Shown in pieces: positions 25,192 to 33,783 of a DNA stretch of 64,000 nt. This DNA comes from JASHUC01 sp963849095. Lineage in GTDB: Bacteria > Pseudomonadota > Gammaproteobacteria > Steroidobacterales > Steroidobacteraceae. Below the pieces are notes generated by a model. The model searched no databases. It was not told where the DNA came from and saw only the letters and a list, made by a program, of their open reading frames with translations. Both the position numbers and the translations under genes were made by a program. The DNA is taken from the NCBI GenBank assembly GCA_963849095.1, contig CAWKGA010000008.1:682001-746000 (forward strand), in the 5' to 3' direction. How positions within the stretch are numbered: the first letter of the stretch is position 1; each line of letters starts with the position of its first letter.

Positions 25192-26155
25192 GCACGCTCC
25201 GATCGCGTCCTTGGATGCGCTGGCGCTCGCGCTGGATGTGTCCCAGGAGGCGATTGTTACTGAGCGTGTCTCGATTTCTAGCAGCTACCGGCGCCAGGAA
25301 CGTCCGAAGAAGGATGGCGGAGTACGAATCACGTATTCCGTTGCCAGACCGCTCAAGGCCATACAGTCCCGAATTCTTCAGCGCATCCTTCGCAAGGTGG
25401 ACATGCCGGACTACCTGCTGGGCGGCCGACCCGGAAAGAGCTATCTTGACAACGTTCAGTACCACTGCGGGGCAAAAGTACTGTTCGGCGAAGACGTGGC
25501 GAGCTTTTACCCTTCTATTAGGAAGACGCGTGTTCACGACATCTTCCAGCATTTATTCCACTTTCCCCCTTGCGTGGCCGAATGCTTGGCTGACCTATGC
25601 ACGTATCAGGGCGCGGTTCCACAAGGGGCTCCGCCAAGCGGTGACCTGGCGAATCTGGTCCTGTGGAGGCGGGAGCCGGCATTGGTAGCCCGCTTCACGG
25701 CGAAGGGCTTCCGGTATTCGCGTTACGTCGATGATATCTACGTTTCGGCTCAGCGCCTGGTTTCACCGGATGATAAGACCTGGATTGTCGGCGAGATAAT
25801 CCGGCTCCTCACGTTGGAAGGATTCCGGGTCAAGCGCAAGAAGCATGAACTCGCCACCTCTGGAGACGCCATGCGTGTGCATCGGGTAGGGATCAATGCC
25901 GGGCGGCCGACGATCTCGAAGAAGGTGCGGTCAAAGCTGCGGGCGGACGTTCATCGATTCGTGAATACCTGTGGTGAACTTGATGCCGAAATGGCCCGGA
26001 AGACTCATCGCAGTCTACGAGGCAGAGCGGCCGCGATGAAGCGACTGCACCCGAGCGAATATGCAAGGCTTTCGGGTCAGTTGGACGTCGCTGAAAGTAG
26101 GCTGCAGCGTGGTAAAATCGCGGTACCCGTACAGCCCGGCCGGGATTCCATATGA
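25163..26155 (+). CDS. Retron-like reverse transcriptase
   Basis: A 330-residue RNA-directed DNA polymerase. RT motifs in order: PKKDGGVRITYSVARPLKAI (motif 1), NVQYH at 97-101 (the retron NAxxH position, Ala replaced by Val), GEDVASFYPSIRKTRV (motif 3, catalytic Asp), PQGAPPSGDLANLV (motif 4) and YSRYVDDIYVS (motif 5, D190 and D191). The C-terminal block HRVGINAGRPTISKKVRSKL matches the place where retron RTs carry VTG, here RVG. No maturase or HNH domain follows, so it is not a group II intron. The start overlaps the XRE gene and the stop overlaps the methyltransferase ATG by 4 nt. Confidence 0.92.
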   Translation: MQTRKAPWYRHAPIASLDALALALDVSQEAIVTERVSISSSYRRQERPKKDGGVRITYSVARPLKAIQSRILQRILRKVDMPDYLLGGRPGKSYLDNVQYHCGAKVLFGEDVASFYPSIRKTRVHDIFQHLFHFPPCVAECLADLCTYQGAVPQGAPPSGDLANLVLWRREPALVARFTAKGFRYSRYVDDIYVSAQRLVSPDDKTWIVGEIIRLLTLEGFRVKRKKHELATSGDAMRVHRVGINAGRPTISKKVRSKLRADVHRFVNTCGELDAEMARKTHRSLRGRAAAMKRLHPSEYARLSGQLDVAESRLQRGKIAVPVQPGRDSI

Positions 26156-27597
26156 GTCGCGCGTCTCCCGCAGGCAATGAAGTCATCGATCGCCTCGAGG
26201 ATCGGCGTATCGCTGTGGCCCGTACGTTGGATCAACGTCACCGGGCGGCGCTCGGACAGTTCTTCACGCCGAACAGCGTGGCTGCGTACATGGCCTCGCT
26301 CATGGAGTTCCCTAAAGGGGCCGGCGTCCATTTGCTGGACCCTGGAGCGGGGATCGGTTCCCTTACGGCCGCGGCGGCAAAGCAGGCGGCCGGCACCCCG
26401 CTTCGCGCGACCTGCTATGAGCTCGAGACGGGATTTCAGGCGGAACTGGCCGCGACGCTCTCAGGGTTGCCGAACGTCACCGGCGTCATCGAGAAGCGCG
26501 ATTTCATCGAGCACGCGGTTCGAACCCTAGCCAATGGGAAGTCTCCGGGTTACAGCCACTCAATCCTCAATCCGCCCTACAAGAAGATTAACACTAGCTC
26601 GGTGCACCGGTTGCTCGTTCGCAAACTGGGTCTGGAAACGTCAAACTTGTATACGTGCTTCCTCGCATGCGCCGTCGCGTTGTGCCGACCTGGTGCGCAG
26701 GTCGTGGCGATCGTTCCACGCAGCTTCATGAACGGACTTTACTTCAAGCCCTTCCGCTATTGGCTGCTCGATCGCGTGGCGCTCACGCACATTCACGTCT
26801 TCGATAGCCGAGACCGGGCCTTTTCGGATGACGAAGTCCTGCAGGAGAACGTCATACTCCGCATGGTCGTCAGCGCGGAGCAAAGTGACGTCGGCGTGAC
26901 GGCCTCTACGGATCAGCTCTTTAGTGACACACGTCATCGAATCTGTACGTTCGAGGAGATTCTGACGGCCGGCGACGAGGAGCGGTTTCTCCACGTACCG
27001 ACGCTCGGCTCCCCTGGTTCCGAGGGATTACCCGGCATGACGCTCCGCGAGCTTGGCTTGGACGTCTGTACGGGGCCAGTGGTCGATTTTCGGCTGCGTG
27101 ATCATATTTTAAAGGAGGCCGCGCAAGGCGCGATGCCACTGCTCTATGCGTCGCACTTCGCGGGCGGTCACTTCGAGTGGCCCCGAGAGGGTCGTAAGCC
27201 CAACGCCATCTATCGCAACGCCATTACGCGGAAGTGGCTGATGCCGAAGGGCTGTTATGTGGTGCTCCGGCGCTTTAGCTCGAAGGAGGAGAAGCGGCGT
27301 GTGGTAGCGTACCTCTTCGATGGCAGGGACCTCCCGGGCGAGGACGTAGGATTCGAGAACCACCTGAACGTCATTCACCAAGCCCGGCGCGGGCTGACGC
27401 CGGCGATCGCACGAGGGCTCGTGGCATACCTGAATTCGCAGGCGGTTGACGACTATTTCCGGGTATTCAGTGGCCACACGCAGGTCAACGCTACTGACCT
27501 TCGGCGTATGAGATATCCAAGCATTCAAGAACTCGAAAAATTAGGGAGCGCGGGGCGTGCACGAGCGAGCCACCGAGGCACTAAAGATCCTCACTGA
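26152..27597 (+). CDS. Type II DNA adenine-N6 methyltransferase (PstI/BsuBI-like)
   Basis: A 481-residue gamma-type methyltransferase. The AdoMet motif LLDPGAGIGSLTAA is at about residue 61 and the catalytic NPPY (SILNPPYKKI) at residues 140-143. The C-terminal half is a target-recognition region. It overlaps the reverse transcriptase stop by 4 nt (ATGA) and the restriction gene start by 41 nt, so RT, methyltransferase and endonuclease read as one operon. Its job should be to protect host DNA at the endonuclease site. Confidence 0.93.
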   Translation: MSRASPAGNEVIDRLEDRRIAVARTLDQRHRAALGQFFTPNSVAAYMASLMEFPKGAGVHLLDPGAGIGSLTAAAAKQAAGTPLRATCYELETGFQAELAATLSGLPNVTGVIEKRDFIEHAVRTLANGKSPGYSHSILNPPYKKINTSSVHRLLVRKLGLETSNLYTCFLACAVALCRPGAQVVAIVPRSFMNGLYFKPFRYWLLDRVALTHIHVFDSRDRAFSDDEVLQENVILRMVVSAEQSDVGVTASTDQLFSDTRHRICTFEEILTAGDEERFLHVPTLGSPGSEGLPGMTLRELGLDVCTGPVVDFRLRDHILKEAAQGAMPLLYASHFAGGHFEWPREGRKPNAIYRNAITRKWLMPKGCYVVLRRFSSKEEKRRVVAYLFDGRDLPGEDVGFENHLNVIHQARRGLTPAIARGLVAYLNSQAVDDYFRVFSGHTQVNATDLRRMRYPSIQELEKLGSAGRARASHRGTKDPH

Positions 27598-27757
27598 CGT
27601 CGGGATGCCCCGCGCGCAGCGCAACGAGCGATCCGCACTTTGCCTGCTCGCTATCGCGGATATCACACCGGAGAAGCCTTGGCGCGAAGCGGGGGCACCC
27701 CTTATCGGTATTACGCCCATCATGGAGTTTGCCGCGAAGCACTACCGGGACGAGCCC
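27557..27757 (+). pseudogene. BsuBI/PstI-type restriction endonuclease, 5' part
   Basis: The first 67 codons from GTG 27557: HERATEALKILTDVGMPRAQ, RNERSALCLLAIADITPEKP, then ITPIMEFAAKHYRDEP. This matches the N-terminal domain of BsuBI/PstI-type enzymes. It is cut at 27757 by a transposon flanked by AGCCC. Joining 27757 directly to 31412 restores HYRDEPYAPNTRET in frame and a protein of 312 residues. The N-terminal piece alone ends at a TGA formed by the transposon. Confidence 0.92.
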
Positions 27758-28072
27758 TGAGCACGGCCAACCTGTTTGAGGGAGATCTGGCCTCCGTTGA
27801 TCACGAACGTTGAGGGACGAGGGGGGCAATATCCATCACCGATCGTGATCTTGCGCTGGCTCTTTCCCGGTCTGCATCTCATCGCATTCCTGTCTCGCGG
27901 CCGCGCAGCGGCAGCGCGGTCTTCCCGGCCCGCTTCGGGCCGGGAAGAAGCTCGTGGGGGCCGGGCGGCTGATCGTTGTGACGGGATGAGAGGGGAAGAT
28001 CCCCCTCGGGGGTCTTGATCCATCGGACCCCCTCGGGGGAGTCTCCGGTTACCAAGCCAGGAGACCCTCAGA

Positions 28073-28624
28073 GTGTGCCATGCCTTATTGGGCGACCCCG
28101 CCTTTTTCCGATTCCTCTCCCGTATCGACGCCGAGTTCGCCGCCGAGATACGGCAAGCCCGCTGCCGCAAGTGCGGTGGCCCGTTGCATGTGGGGGATTT
28201 CCCCCGCAAGCCTCGAGGTTGTCCGGCCTCGGTGCGGGAGGAGTACTCCTGGCGGCTGAGCTTCACCTGCGGATGGTGTGATGCCCGCTCGACGCCGGCC
28301 TCGGTGCGGTTCCTGGGCCGGCGGGTGTACGTGGCGGTGATGCTGATGCTCGCCTCCCCGCCGGCCGGTGCCGCCGCGCGCGAGGTCCAACGGTTGCTCG
28401 AGGTTCCGCGGCGCACGCTGGAGAGATGGCGGGCGTGGTGGCAGCGGGATTTTCCGCGCACCCGGTTCTGGCAATCGGTGCGCGAGCGCTTCATGCCGCC
28501 GCTGCCGGGCGAGGGCATGCCGCAGAGCCTGCTCGAGCGCTTCCAGGGATCGAGCTGCCGGGAGCGGATCGAGCAGGTGTTGCGCTTCCTCTGCCCGCTC
28601 AGCAGCGCCTCCATGATCAGGTAA
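28073..28624 (+). CDS. Transposon accessory zinc-finger/HTH protein
   Basis: A 183-residue protein starting at GTG 28073. Two CxxC-type pairs (QARCRKCGGPL and FTCGWCDARS) suggest a zinc site. A helix-turn-helix-like segment follows: AAREVQRLLEVPRRTLERWR AWW is typical of a DNA-binding HTH. It is the first gene of the transposon and probably assists end recognition or regulation. The exact role is unknown. Confidence 0.75.
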   Translation: MCHALLGDPAFFRFLSRIDAEFAAEIRQARCRKCGGPLHVGDFPRKPRGCPASVREEYSWRLSFTCGWCDARSTPASVRFLGRRVYVAVMLMLASPPAGAAAREVQRLLEVPRRTLERWRAWWQRDFPRTRFWQSVRERFMPPLPGEGMPQSLLERFQGSSCRERIEQVLRFLCPLSSASMIR

Positions 28625-28747
28625 TCCGAGAGCCGCGCTCGAGCGCTCGGTCTCCCGCAGAGGATGCCGGTAGCGCGGGCAAGAGCGCGTGCATAGCCTG
28701 CCGGCCGTAGCGATACCCCCGGTGTCGCGCGGTGCGGGAGGTGAGAG

Positions 28748-30202
28748 GTGAGTTCCGAGAACGATCTGCCCGAACGGGATCGGTGGGCCCGGCTACGCTT
28801 TGCCATCATCGGTCCGTTATTGGCCGCACCGCCCGCCCCGGGGGATTTGCAGGTGGCCTTGAGCGCGCTGGCCGCGCGCACCTGGCGCCATCCGCTCACC
28901 GGGCTTCAGGTCCGCTTCGGCGCCTCCACGATCGAGCGCTGGTACTACGCGGCGCGCACCGCCACCGATCCGGTGGCGGTGCTGCGCAATCAGGTCCGGC
29001 GCGACATCGGCTCGTTCCCGAGCTTCTCCGAGCAGGCGCAGCAGGCGCTGCGGGAGCAGTACGCGCTTCACGCCTCGTGGAACGCTCAGCTTCTGTGCGA
29101 CAACCTGCGCGTCGTGCTCGCCGCCGCCGATCCTCCCGTGCCGTGTCCCTCCTATGCCAGCGTCCGGCGATACCTGAAGGCGCACGGCCTCACTCGCAAG
29201 CGGCCCGTGCGGCACAGCGCCGAGGCGATCCTCAGCGGAGCCGCTGCGCTGCTCGAGCGCGAGATCCGCAGCTACGAGGTCGAGTACGTCCTGCAGCTGA
29301 TGCACCTGGACTTCCACCACGGCTCGCGCAAGGTCGTCACGCCCGCCGGAGAGCGGATCAAGCCACTGCTGGTCGCCTTCATCGACGATCACTCGCGCTA
29401 TCTCTGCCACGCTCAGTGGTACACCGCCGAGGGGACCCGGGAGCTCGTGCACGGGTTCTCCCAGGCGCTCTCGAAGGTCGGACTGCCCCGCTCCCTGATG
29501 AGTGACCGGGGCTCGGCGATGATGTCCGGGGAGTTCACCGCCGGGCTCGAGGCGCTCGGCATCCTGCATGTTCCGACCTTGCCCCGGTCCCCGCATGTCA
29601 ACGGGAAGCAGGAAAACCTCTGGTCTCGAGTGGAGCAAAGGCTTCTGGCGATGCTCGAGGGCGAGGCGAACCTCACCCTCGAGGAGCTCAACCTCGCCAC
29701 CCAGGCCTGGATCACCCAGGAATACCAGCGCACCGTGCACCGCGAGATCGGCGTCACCCCCCTCGAGCGCTACCTCGCCGGCCCCAACGTCGGGCGCGAG
29801 GCTCCGGGAAGCCAGGCCCTGCGGGCAGCGTTCCGGATCGAGGCCAAGCGTCGCCAGCGCCGCTCCGACGGCACCGTCAGCCTCGAGGGCCAGCGCTTCG
29901 AGATCCCCTCCCGCTACCGTCACCTGCGCGAGGTGTACCTGCGCTACGCCCGCTGGGACCTCAGCCGCGTGGACCTCATCGAGGCCCGCTCCGGGGCCAT
30001 CCTCTGCCCGATCGGCCCGATCGATAAGGCGGCCAACGCCGAGGGCCTGCGCCGGGTGCTCGAGCCGGTGAGCAACGAGCCGATCGCCACGACCGGCTGC
30101 GGCATCGCTCCGCTCCTGAAGCAAATGATCGCCGAGTACGCCGCCACGGGACTGCCGCCGGCGTACCTGCCCATCCCCAACCCAGAAGAGAATCCTGCGT
30201 GA
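28748..30202 (+). CDS. DDE (rve-type) transposase
   Basis: A 484-residue integrase-fold transposase. Catalytic D188 lies in MHLDFHHGSRK, D253 in LMSDRGSAMM and E289 in HVNGKQENLWSR, giving the D-x35-E spacing of the rve family. An N-terminal HTH region (FGASTIERWYYAART, CPSYASVRRYLKAHG) binds ends. The stop overlaps the ATPase start by 4 nt, as in TniA/TniB-type pairs. Confidence 0.93.
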   Translation: MSSENDLPERDRWARLRFAIIGPLLAAPPAPGDLQVALSALAARTWRHPLTGLQVRFGASTIERWYYAARTATDPVAVLRNQVRRDIGSFPSFSEQAQQALREQYALHASWNAQLLCDNLRVVLAAADPPVPCPSYASVRRYLKAHGLTRKRPVRHSAEAILSGAAALLEREIRSYEVEYVLQLMHLDFHHGSRKVVTPAGERIKPLLVAFIDDHSRYLCHAQWYTAEGTRELVHGFSQALSKVGLPRSLMSDRGSAMMSGEFTAGLEALGILHVPTLPRSPHVNGKQENLWSRVEQRLLAMLEGEANLTLEELNLATQAWITQEYQRTVHREIGVTPLERYLAGPNVGREAPGSQALRAAFRIEAKRRQRRSDGTVSLEGQRFEIPSRYRHLREVYLRYARWDLSRVDLIEARSGAILCPIGPIDKAANAEGLRRVLEPVSNEPIATTGCGIAPLLKQMIAEYAATGLPPAYLPIPNPEENPA

Positions 30203-31041
30203 ACCAAAAGCTCCTGGCCCTGTACGGGCTGAAGTTCGATCCGTTCTCCCCCGAGGTGCCCACCGAGGCGCTGTATCTGTCCCCCAAGCTCGAGAGCTTC
30301 TGCTGGCGCATCGAGCAGGCGCATCTGCGCGAGGGCGGCTTCGCCCTCATCCACGGCGAGCCCGGCTCCGGCAAGAGCGTCGTCCTGCGGGTGCTCGCCG
30401 AGCGTCTGGCGCGCCTGGCCGATCTGTCCGTCGGCGTCGTCCACCATCCCCAGAGCAACCTCTCCGACTTCTACCGCGAACTCGGGGACATCTTCAGTGT
30501 CGCCATCCGCGTCAGCAACCGCTGGGGCGGCTTCAAGGCGCTGCGCACCCGCTGGCTCGACCATCTCGGCTCAACCACCCGCCGCTCGGTGCTCTTGGCC
30601 GATGAGGCCCAGGAGATGAGCCCGGCGGTCCTCAACGAGCTGCGCCTGCTCGCCTCCGCTCGCTTCGACTCCCAGTCGCTCCTGTGTGTCGTGCTCGCAG
30701 GCGATGCCCGTCTGCTCGACAAGATGCGCCGCGAGGAGCTCATCCCCCTGGGCTCGCGCATCAGAACGCGCCTGGCGACCGAGACCGCCTCCCGCGAGGA
30801 ACTCGTCGCCTGCCTCGAGCATCTCATCACCGCCGCCGGTAATGCGAGCCTGATGACCCGAGAGCTGCGCCACACCCTCGTCGATCACGCCGCCGGCAAT
30901 TACCGCGTCCTCGTCTCCATGGCCGCCGAGATCCTCATGACCGCCGCCCAGCACGAGATCACCACTCTCGACGAGAAACTCTACCTGCAGGTCTTCGCCC
31001 GACCCGAGGCCAAGGCCTCACGCCGCCCCGGCGCCCGATGA
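30199..31041 (+). CDS. ExeA/TniB-like AAA ATPase of the transposon
   Basis: A 280-residue ATPase. The Walker A motif GEPGSGKSVV is at residues 53-62, Walker B in SVLLADEAQEM and a sensor region in LCVVLAGDARLLDKM. It belongs to the ExeA/TniB/MuB-like group that selects targets and activates the transposase. GTG 30199 overlaps the transposase stop by 4 nt. Confidence 0.92.
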   Translation: MNQKLLALYGLKFDPFSPEVPTEALYLSPKLESFCWRIEQAHLREGGFALIHGEPGSGKSVVLRVLAERLARLADLSVGVVHHPQSNLSDFYRELGDIFSVAIRVSNRWGGFKALRTRWLDHLGSTTRRSVLLADEAQEMSPAVLNELRLLASARFDSQSLLCVVLAGDARLLDKMRREELIPLGSRIRTRLATETASREELVACLEHLITAAGNASLMTRELRHTLVDHAAGNYRVLVSMAAEILMTAAQHEITTLDEKLYLQVFARPEAKASRRPGAR

Positions 31042-31045
31042 CACG

Positions 31046-31315
31046 ATGATCCATCCCATGCCCGAGGATGCCGAACCGACCTTCGATGCCACCGAGCGGC
31101 CCTGCCTGATCCTGGACCTGCCCGTCCTCAGCGACGAGGCCGCCCTTCAGCTCGGCGAGTTCCTCTATGCCTTCGCCGAGCGCTTCGAGGACCACTACTC
31201 AGCGCAGATCCGCCGCGCTCATCGCGCGCGCGAATCCGAGCGCGACCAGCTCTACCGGCAACGTCTTCACCTCGAAGCCCAGCAGCCGCTTCCCTTCGAC
31301 GACGATCCGTTCTGA
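31046..31315 (+). CDS. Small transposon-encoded protein
   Basis: An 89-residue acidic protein (CLILDLPVLSDEAALQLGEF, LYAFAERFEDHYSAQIRRAH), starting 4 nt after the ATPase. It is the fourth gene of the transposon and ends 91 nt before the right terminus. The family is unknown. ATG 31058 is an alternative start. Confidence 0.75.
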   Translation: MIHPMPEDAEPTFDATERPCLILDLPVLSDEAALQLGEFLYAFAERFEDHYSAQIRRAHRARESERDQLYRQRLHLEAQQPLPFDDDPF

Positions 31316-31406
31316 GACGATCCCGGCGCCGCCGTCACGATCACTCACGTCGCCTGTCCATCACCGATCGTGAAAAAACGTCTATCAAATACCGTGGTCG
31401 CTCTCA

Positions 31407-32149
31407 AGCCCTACGCTCCGAACACTCGCGAGACCATCCGCCGGCAATCCATGCACCAGTTTTGCGACGCCGGGCTCGCGCTCTACAACCCCGACGATCC
31501 GGGGCGTTCGGTGAACAGCCCGAAGGCGGTCTACCAGATTTCCCCTGAAGCCTTATCGCTTGTCCGGACCTACGGTACGAAACAATGGCCGACCGCGCTG
31601 GCGCTCTTTCGTAAGCAAGGGCAGGGCCTTGCTGAGCGATATGCCGCGGCGCGCGAGATGAAGCACGTGCCGTTGAAGACAGCGCGCGGCGCCGAGGTGA
31701 AGCTCTCGCCGGGCGAACACAGTGAATTGATCCGGCAAATCGTAGAGGTTTTCGGCTCTCATTATGCGCCGGGCGGTACGCTTCTCTATGCGGGAGATAC
31801 TGGGAACAAGTGGGGATACTTCGACCAAGCCGCTCTTGCGGCGCTAGGTGTTAAAGTCGACAGCCACGGCAAGATGCCCGACGTAGTCATACACTTCAAG
31901 AAACCGAATTGGCTTCTTCTCTGTGAGGCCGTGACCTCGCACGGCCCAGTCGATGGCAAGCGACACGAGGAGCTCAAGCGGCTATTCAAAGGCGCGAAGG
32001 CGGGTCTCGTGTTCGTTACGGCATTCCCCAGCCGGGCCGTCATGGCCCGTTATCTCAATGAAATCGCCTGGGAAACCGAAGTTTGGTGCGCGGAAGCGCC
32101 GACCCATCTGATCCACTTCAATGGCGAGCGCTTCCTGGGTCCGCATTGA
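31407..32149 (+). pseudogene. BsuBI/PstI-type restriction endonuclease, 3' part
   Basis: From the second AGCCC the frame reads YAPNTRETIRRQSMHQFCDA, GLALYNPDDPGRSVNSPKAV and so on to the stop. This is the rest of the endonuclease, including the catalytic region PGGTLLYAGDTGNKWGYFDQ, MPDVVIHFKKPNWLLLCEAV (a PD-(D/E)XK-like arrangement). An ORF can start inside the transposon at 31370 and read through, giving 259 residues, but it lacks the N-terminal domain. Host restriction by this enzyme is presumably lost. Confidence 0.92.
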
Positions 32150-32247
32150 GGAGGGGGTGACGAGGTCGCCGACGCGGCTTGTGCTCGAACAGGCGGAGGT
32201 GCTGTGTGGGGCTGGTCGTAGGTCATGCGAAGAGGAACGGTTGATCC

Positions 32248-33174
32248 GTGAAGCTGTGGGTCGGCATCACTGACGAGGATTGGCTTACTCGTCTGAGTTC
32301 TCAGCGCCCGGATGAGGTGAACTTTTGGCAGCCAAGCGGCGCACGAACCTTCCGGGCGCTGCAGCCTGGGGAACCGTTCCTCTTCAAGCTGCACAGCCCG
32401 AAGGATTTCATCGTCGGTGGCGGACACTTCGTGCGCTATTCATCGCTTCCGGCGTCATTGGCCTGGGATGCCTTCGGAGAGAAGAACGGCGTCGGATCGC
32501 TCGATGAGCTTCTTGCGCGCATTCAACGGTACCGCCGCCGAGACGATGCCGTCGATCCGGAGATCGGGTGCAACGTTCTCGCGGAGCCGTTCTTTCTGGA
32601 TCCCAGCGCATGGATTCCTGTGCCGGCCAACTGGGCGCGGAACATCGTGCAGGGTAAGACCTACGATACGGCGGCCGAAGAGGGACGCGCGCTGTGGGAG
32701 TCCGTGAGACAGGCCATTTCCCGGACGGGCCCGGACGAGGTCGCGTCAGCCGTCGATCCAGAGGAGGCGGGCCGTTACGGCGCGGAGTATCTGACGCGCG
32801 GACGCCTGGGGCAGGGCGCATTCCGAGTCCTCGTCACCGATGCGTACTCGCGGCGGTGCGCGGTGACCGGGGAGCGAACATTGCCTGTGCTGGAGGCGGC
32901 ACATATCCGGCCCTATGCTCTGAACGGCCCTCACCGTGTGAGTAACGGCATTCTGTTTCGCTCCGACCTGCACAAGCTCTTCAACGTCGGGTATGTGACT
33001 GTGACACCGGAGCTGAGACTTCTCGTGAGTCCAAGACTCAAGGAGGAATGGGAGAACGGCCGGGAGTACTATGCGTACCATGGAAAGCCCCTGCAGGTTT
33101 ATCCGCACGATGGGGCCAGCCGGCCCGGCGCGGAATATCTCGCATGGCACAACGAGCATCGGTATCGAGAATGA
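32248..33174 (+). CDS. HNH endonuclease, probable defence nuclease
   Basis: A 308-residue protein. The C-terminal HNH domain is RRCAVTGERTLPVLEAAHIR, PYALNGPHRVSNGILFRSDL, HKLFNVGYVTV, with the His of AAHIRPY at about 219-222, Asn of SNGILFRSD and the final His of LHKLF all present. The N-terminal half (WVGITDEDWLTRLSSQRPDE, VGGGHFVRYSSLPASLAWDA) looks like a modified-base or DNA-reading module of the EVE/PUA-like kind, but that is uncertain. GTG 32248 is the start. It lies next to the R-M operon and overlaps the MazG-like gene by 4 nt. Confidence 0.88.
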   Translation: MKLWVGITDEDWLTRLSSQRPDEVNFWQPSGARTFRALQPGEPFLFKLHSPKDFIVGGGHFVRYSSLPASLAWDAFGEKNGVGSLDELLARIQRYRRRDDAVDPEIGCNVLAEPFFLDPSAWIPVPANWARNIVQGKTYDTAAEEGRALWESVRQAISRTGPDEVASAVDPEEAGRYGAEYLTRGRLGQGAFRVLVTDAYSRRCAVTGERTLPVLEAAHIRPYALNGPHRVSNGILFRSDLHKLFNVGYVTVTPELRLLVSPRLKEEWENGREYYAYHGKPLQVYPHDGASRPGAEYLAWHNEHRYRE

Positions 33175-33518
33175 GTGACCTTACGAAGCTTCGCGATGAC
33201 TTGCGCCAGTTCGCGGCGGAGCGAGACTGGGACCCGTTTCACTCGCCGAAGAATCTCGCCATCGCCTTGAGCGTCGAGGCAGCGGAGCTCCTCGAGCCGT
33301 TTCAGTGGCTGTCGGAGGAGGCGTCCGCGGCCTTGCCGGCGGCGACGCACCGCCAAGTCGAGGAGGAGATGGCGGACGTGCTGCTCTACCTCATTCGGCT
33401 CGCGGATAAGCTCGACGTGGACCTGGTGGGGGCGGCGATGAGGAAATTACAGGCGAACGCCTTGAAGTACCCGGTCGAGAAGGCGCGCGGGAGGAGTACG
33501 AAGTACATGGAGCTGTGA
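33171..33518 (+). CDS. MazG-like nucleotide pyrophosphohydrolase
   Basis: A 115-residue all-alpha NTP pyrophosphatase of the RS21-C6/dCTPase kind: HSPKNLAIALSVEAAELLEP (ExxE metal ligands in EAAELLE) and VEEEMADVLLYLIRLADKLD (the second ligand pair, EEEMADV). It probably hydrolyses dNTPs or modified nucleotides. It is co-translated with the HNH nuclease, overlapping by ATGA. Confidence 0.9.
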   Translation: MSDLTKLRDDLRQFAAERDWDPFHSPKNLAIALSVEAAELLEPFQWLSEEASAALPAATHRQVEEEMADVLLYLIRLADKLDVDLVGAAMRKLQANALKYPVEKARGRSTKYMEL

Positions 33519-33751
33519 TTGCGTAGGAACAGGGAAGGCGGATCCTACTCAAGCCGTCGGGGGTGCTGTGCGCGGGTGGGCGGGGTAAGCACCGTTGGCC
33601 CGAAGAGGAATTCTGGCATCGGGGGCAGCCGAGCGCACCGAGCCATCTTAAACTTAAGCTTGAACGTATACCAATTAAAACAATGGGTTAGAAAGACTTC
33701 TGAGACGGCACCCGTGGGATAGGCACTTAACAACACACGCATGGTCTGTTA

Positions 33752-33777
33752 TTATCATCCGCAGACACAGATGATAA
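33752..33777. promoter_or_regulatory. Inverted repeat upstream of fic
   Basis: TTATCATC, 10 nt, GATGATAA: an 8-bp perfect inverted repeat ending 6 nt before the Fic ATG. It could be an operator or a hairpin that hides the ribosome site. The sequence is AT-rich relative to its flanks. Confidence 0.5.
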
Positions 33778-33783
33778 CTGACT

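Larger units (their letters stand above)
27758..31406 (+). mobile_element. Four-gene transposon (DDE transposase plus ExeA-like ATPase)
   Basis: 3649 bp with imperfect terminal inverted repeats: left TGAGCACGGCCAACCTGTTT, right (reverse complement) TGAGAGCGACCACGGTATTT. It is flanked by a 5-bp target duplication AGCCC at 27753-27757 and 31407-31411. The motif CCATCACCGATCGTGA occurs near both ends and may be an internal transposase site. The gene set (zinc-finger protein, DDE transposase, AAA ATPase, small protein) resembles Tn5053/Mu-type transposition systems. The insertion inactivates the restriction endonuclease. Confidence 0.93.

Noticed and set aside
25163..26155. Group II intron interpretation of the reverse transcriptase
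   Set aside because: The protein has no maturase or HNH domain, no intron domain V hairpin is seen nearby, and it is translationally fused into an operon with overlaps on both sides.
28817..30124. 435-codon minus-strand frame opposite the transposase
   Set aside because: The plus strand encodes an intact DDE transposase with D-x35-E; the antisense product is low-complexity.
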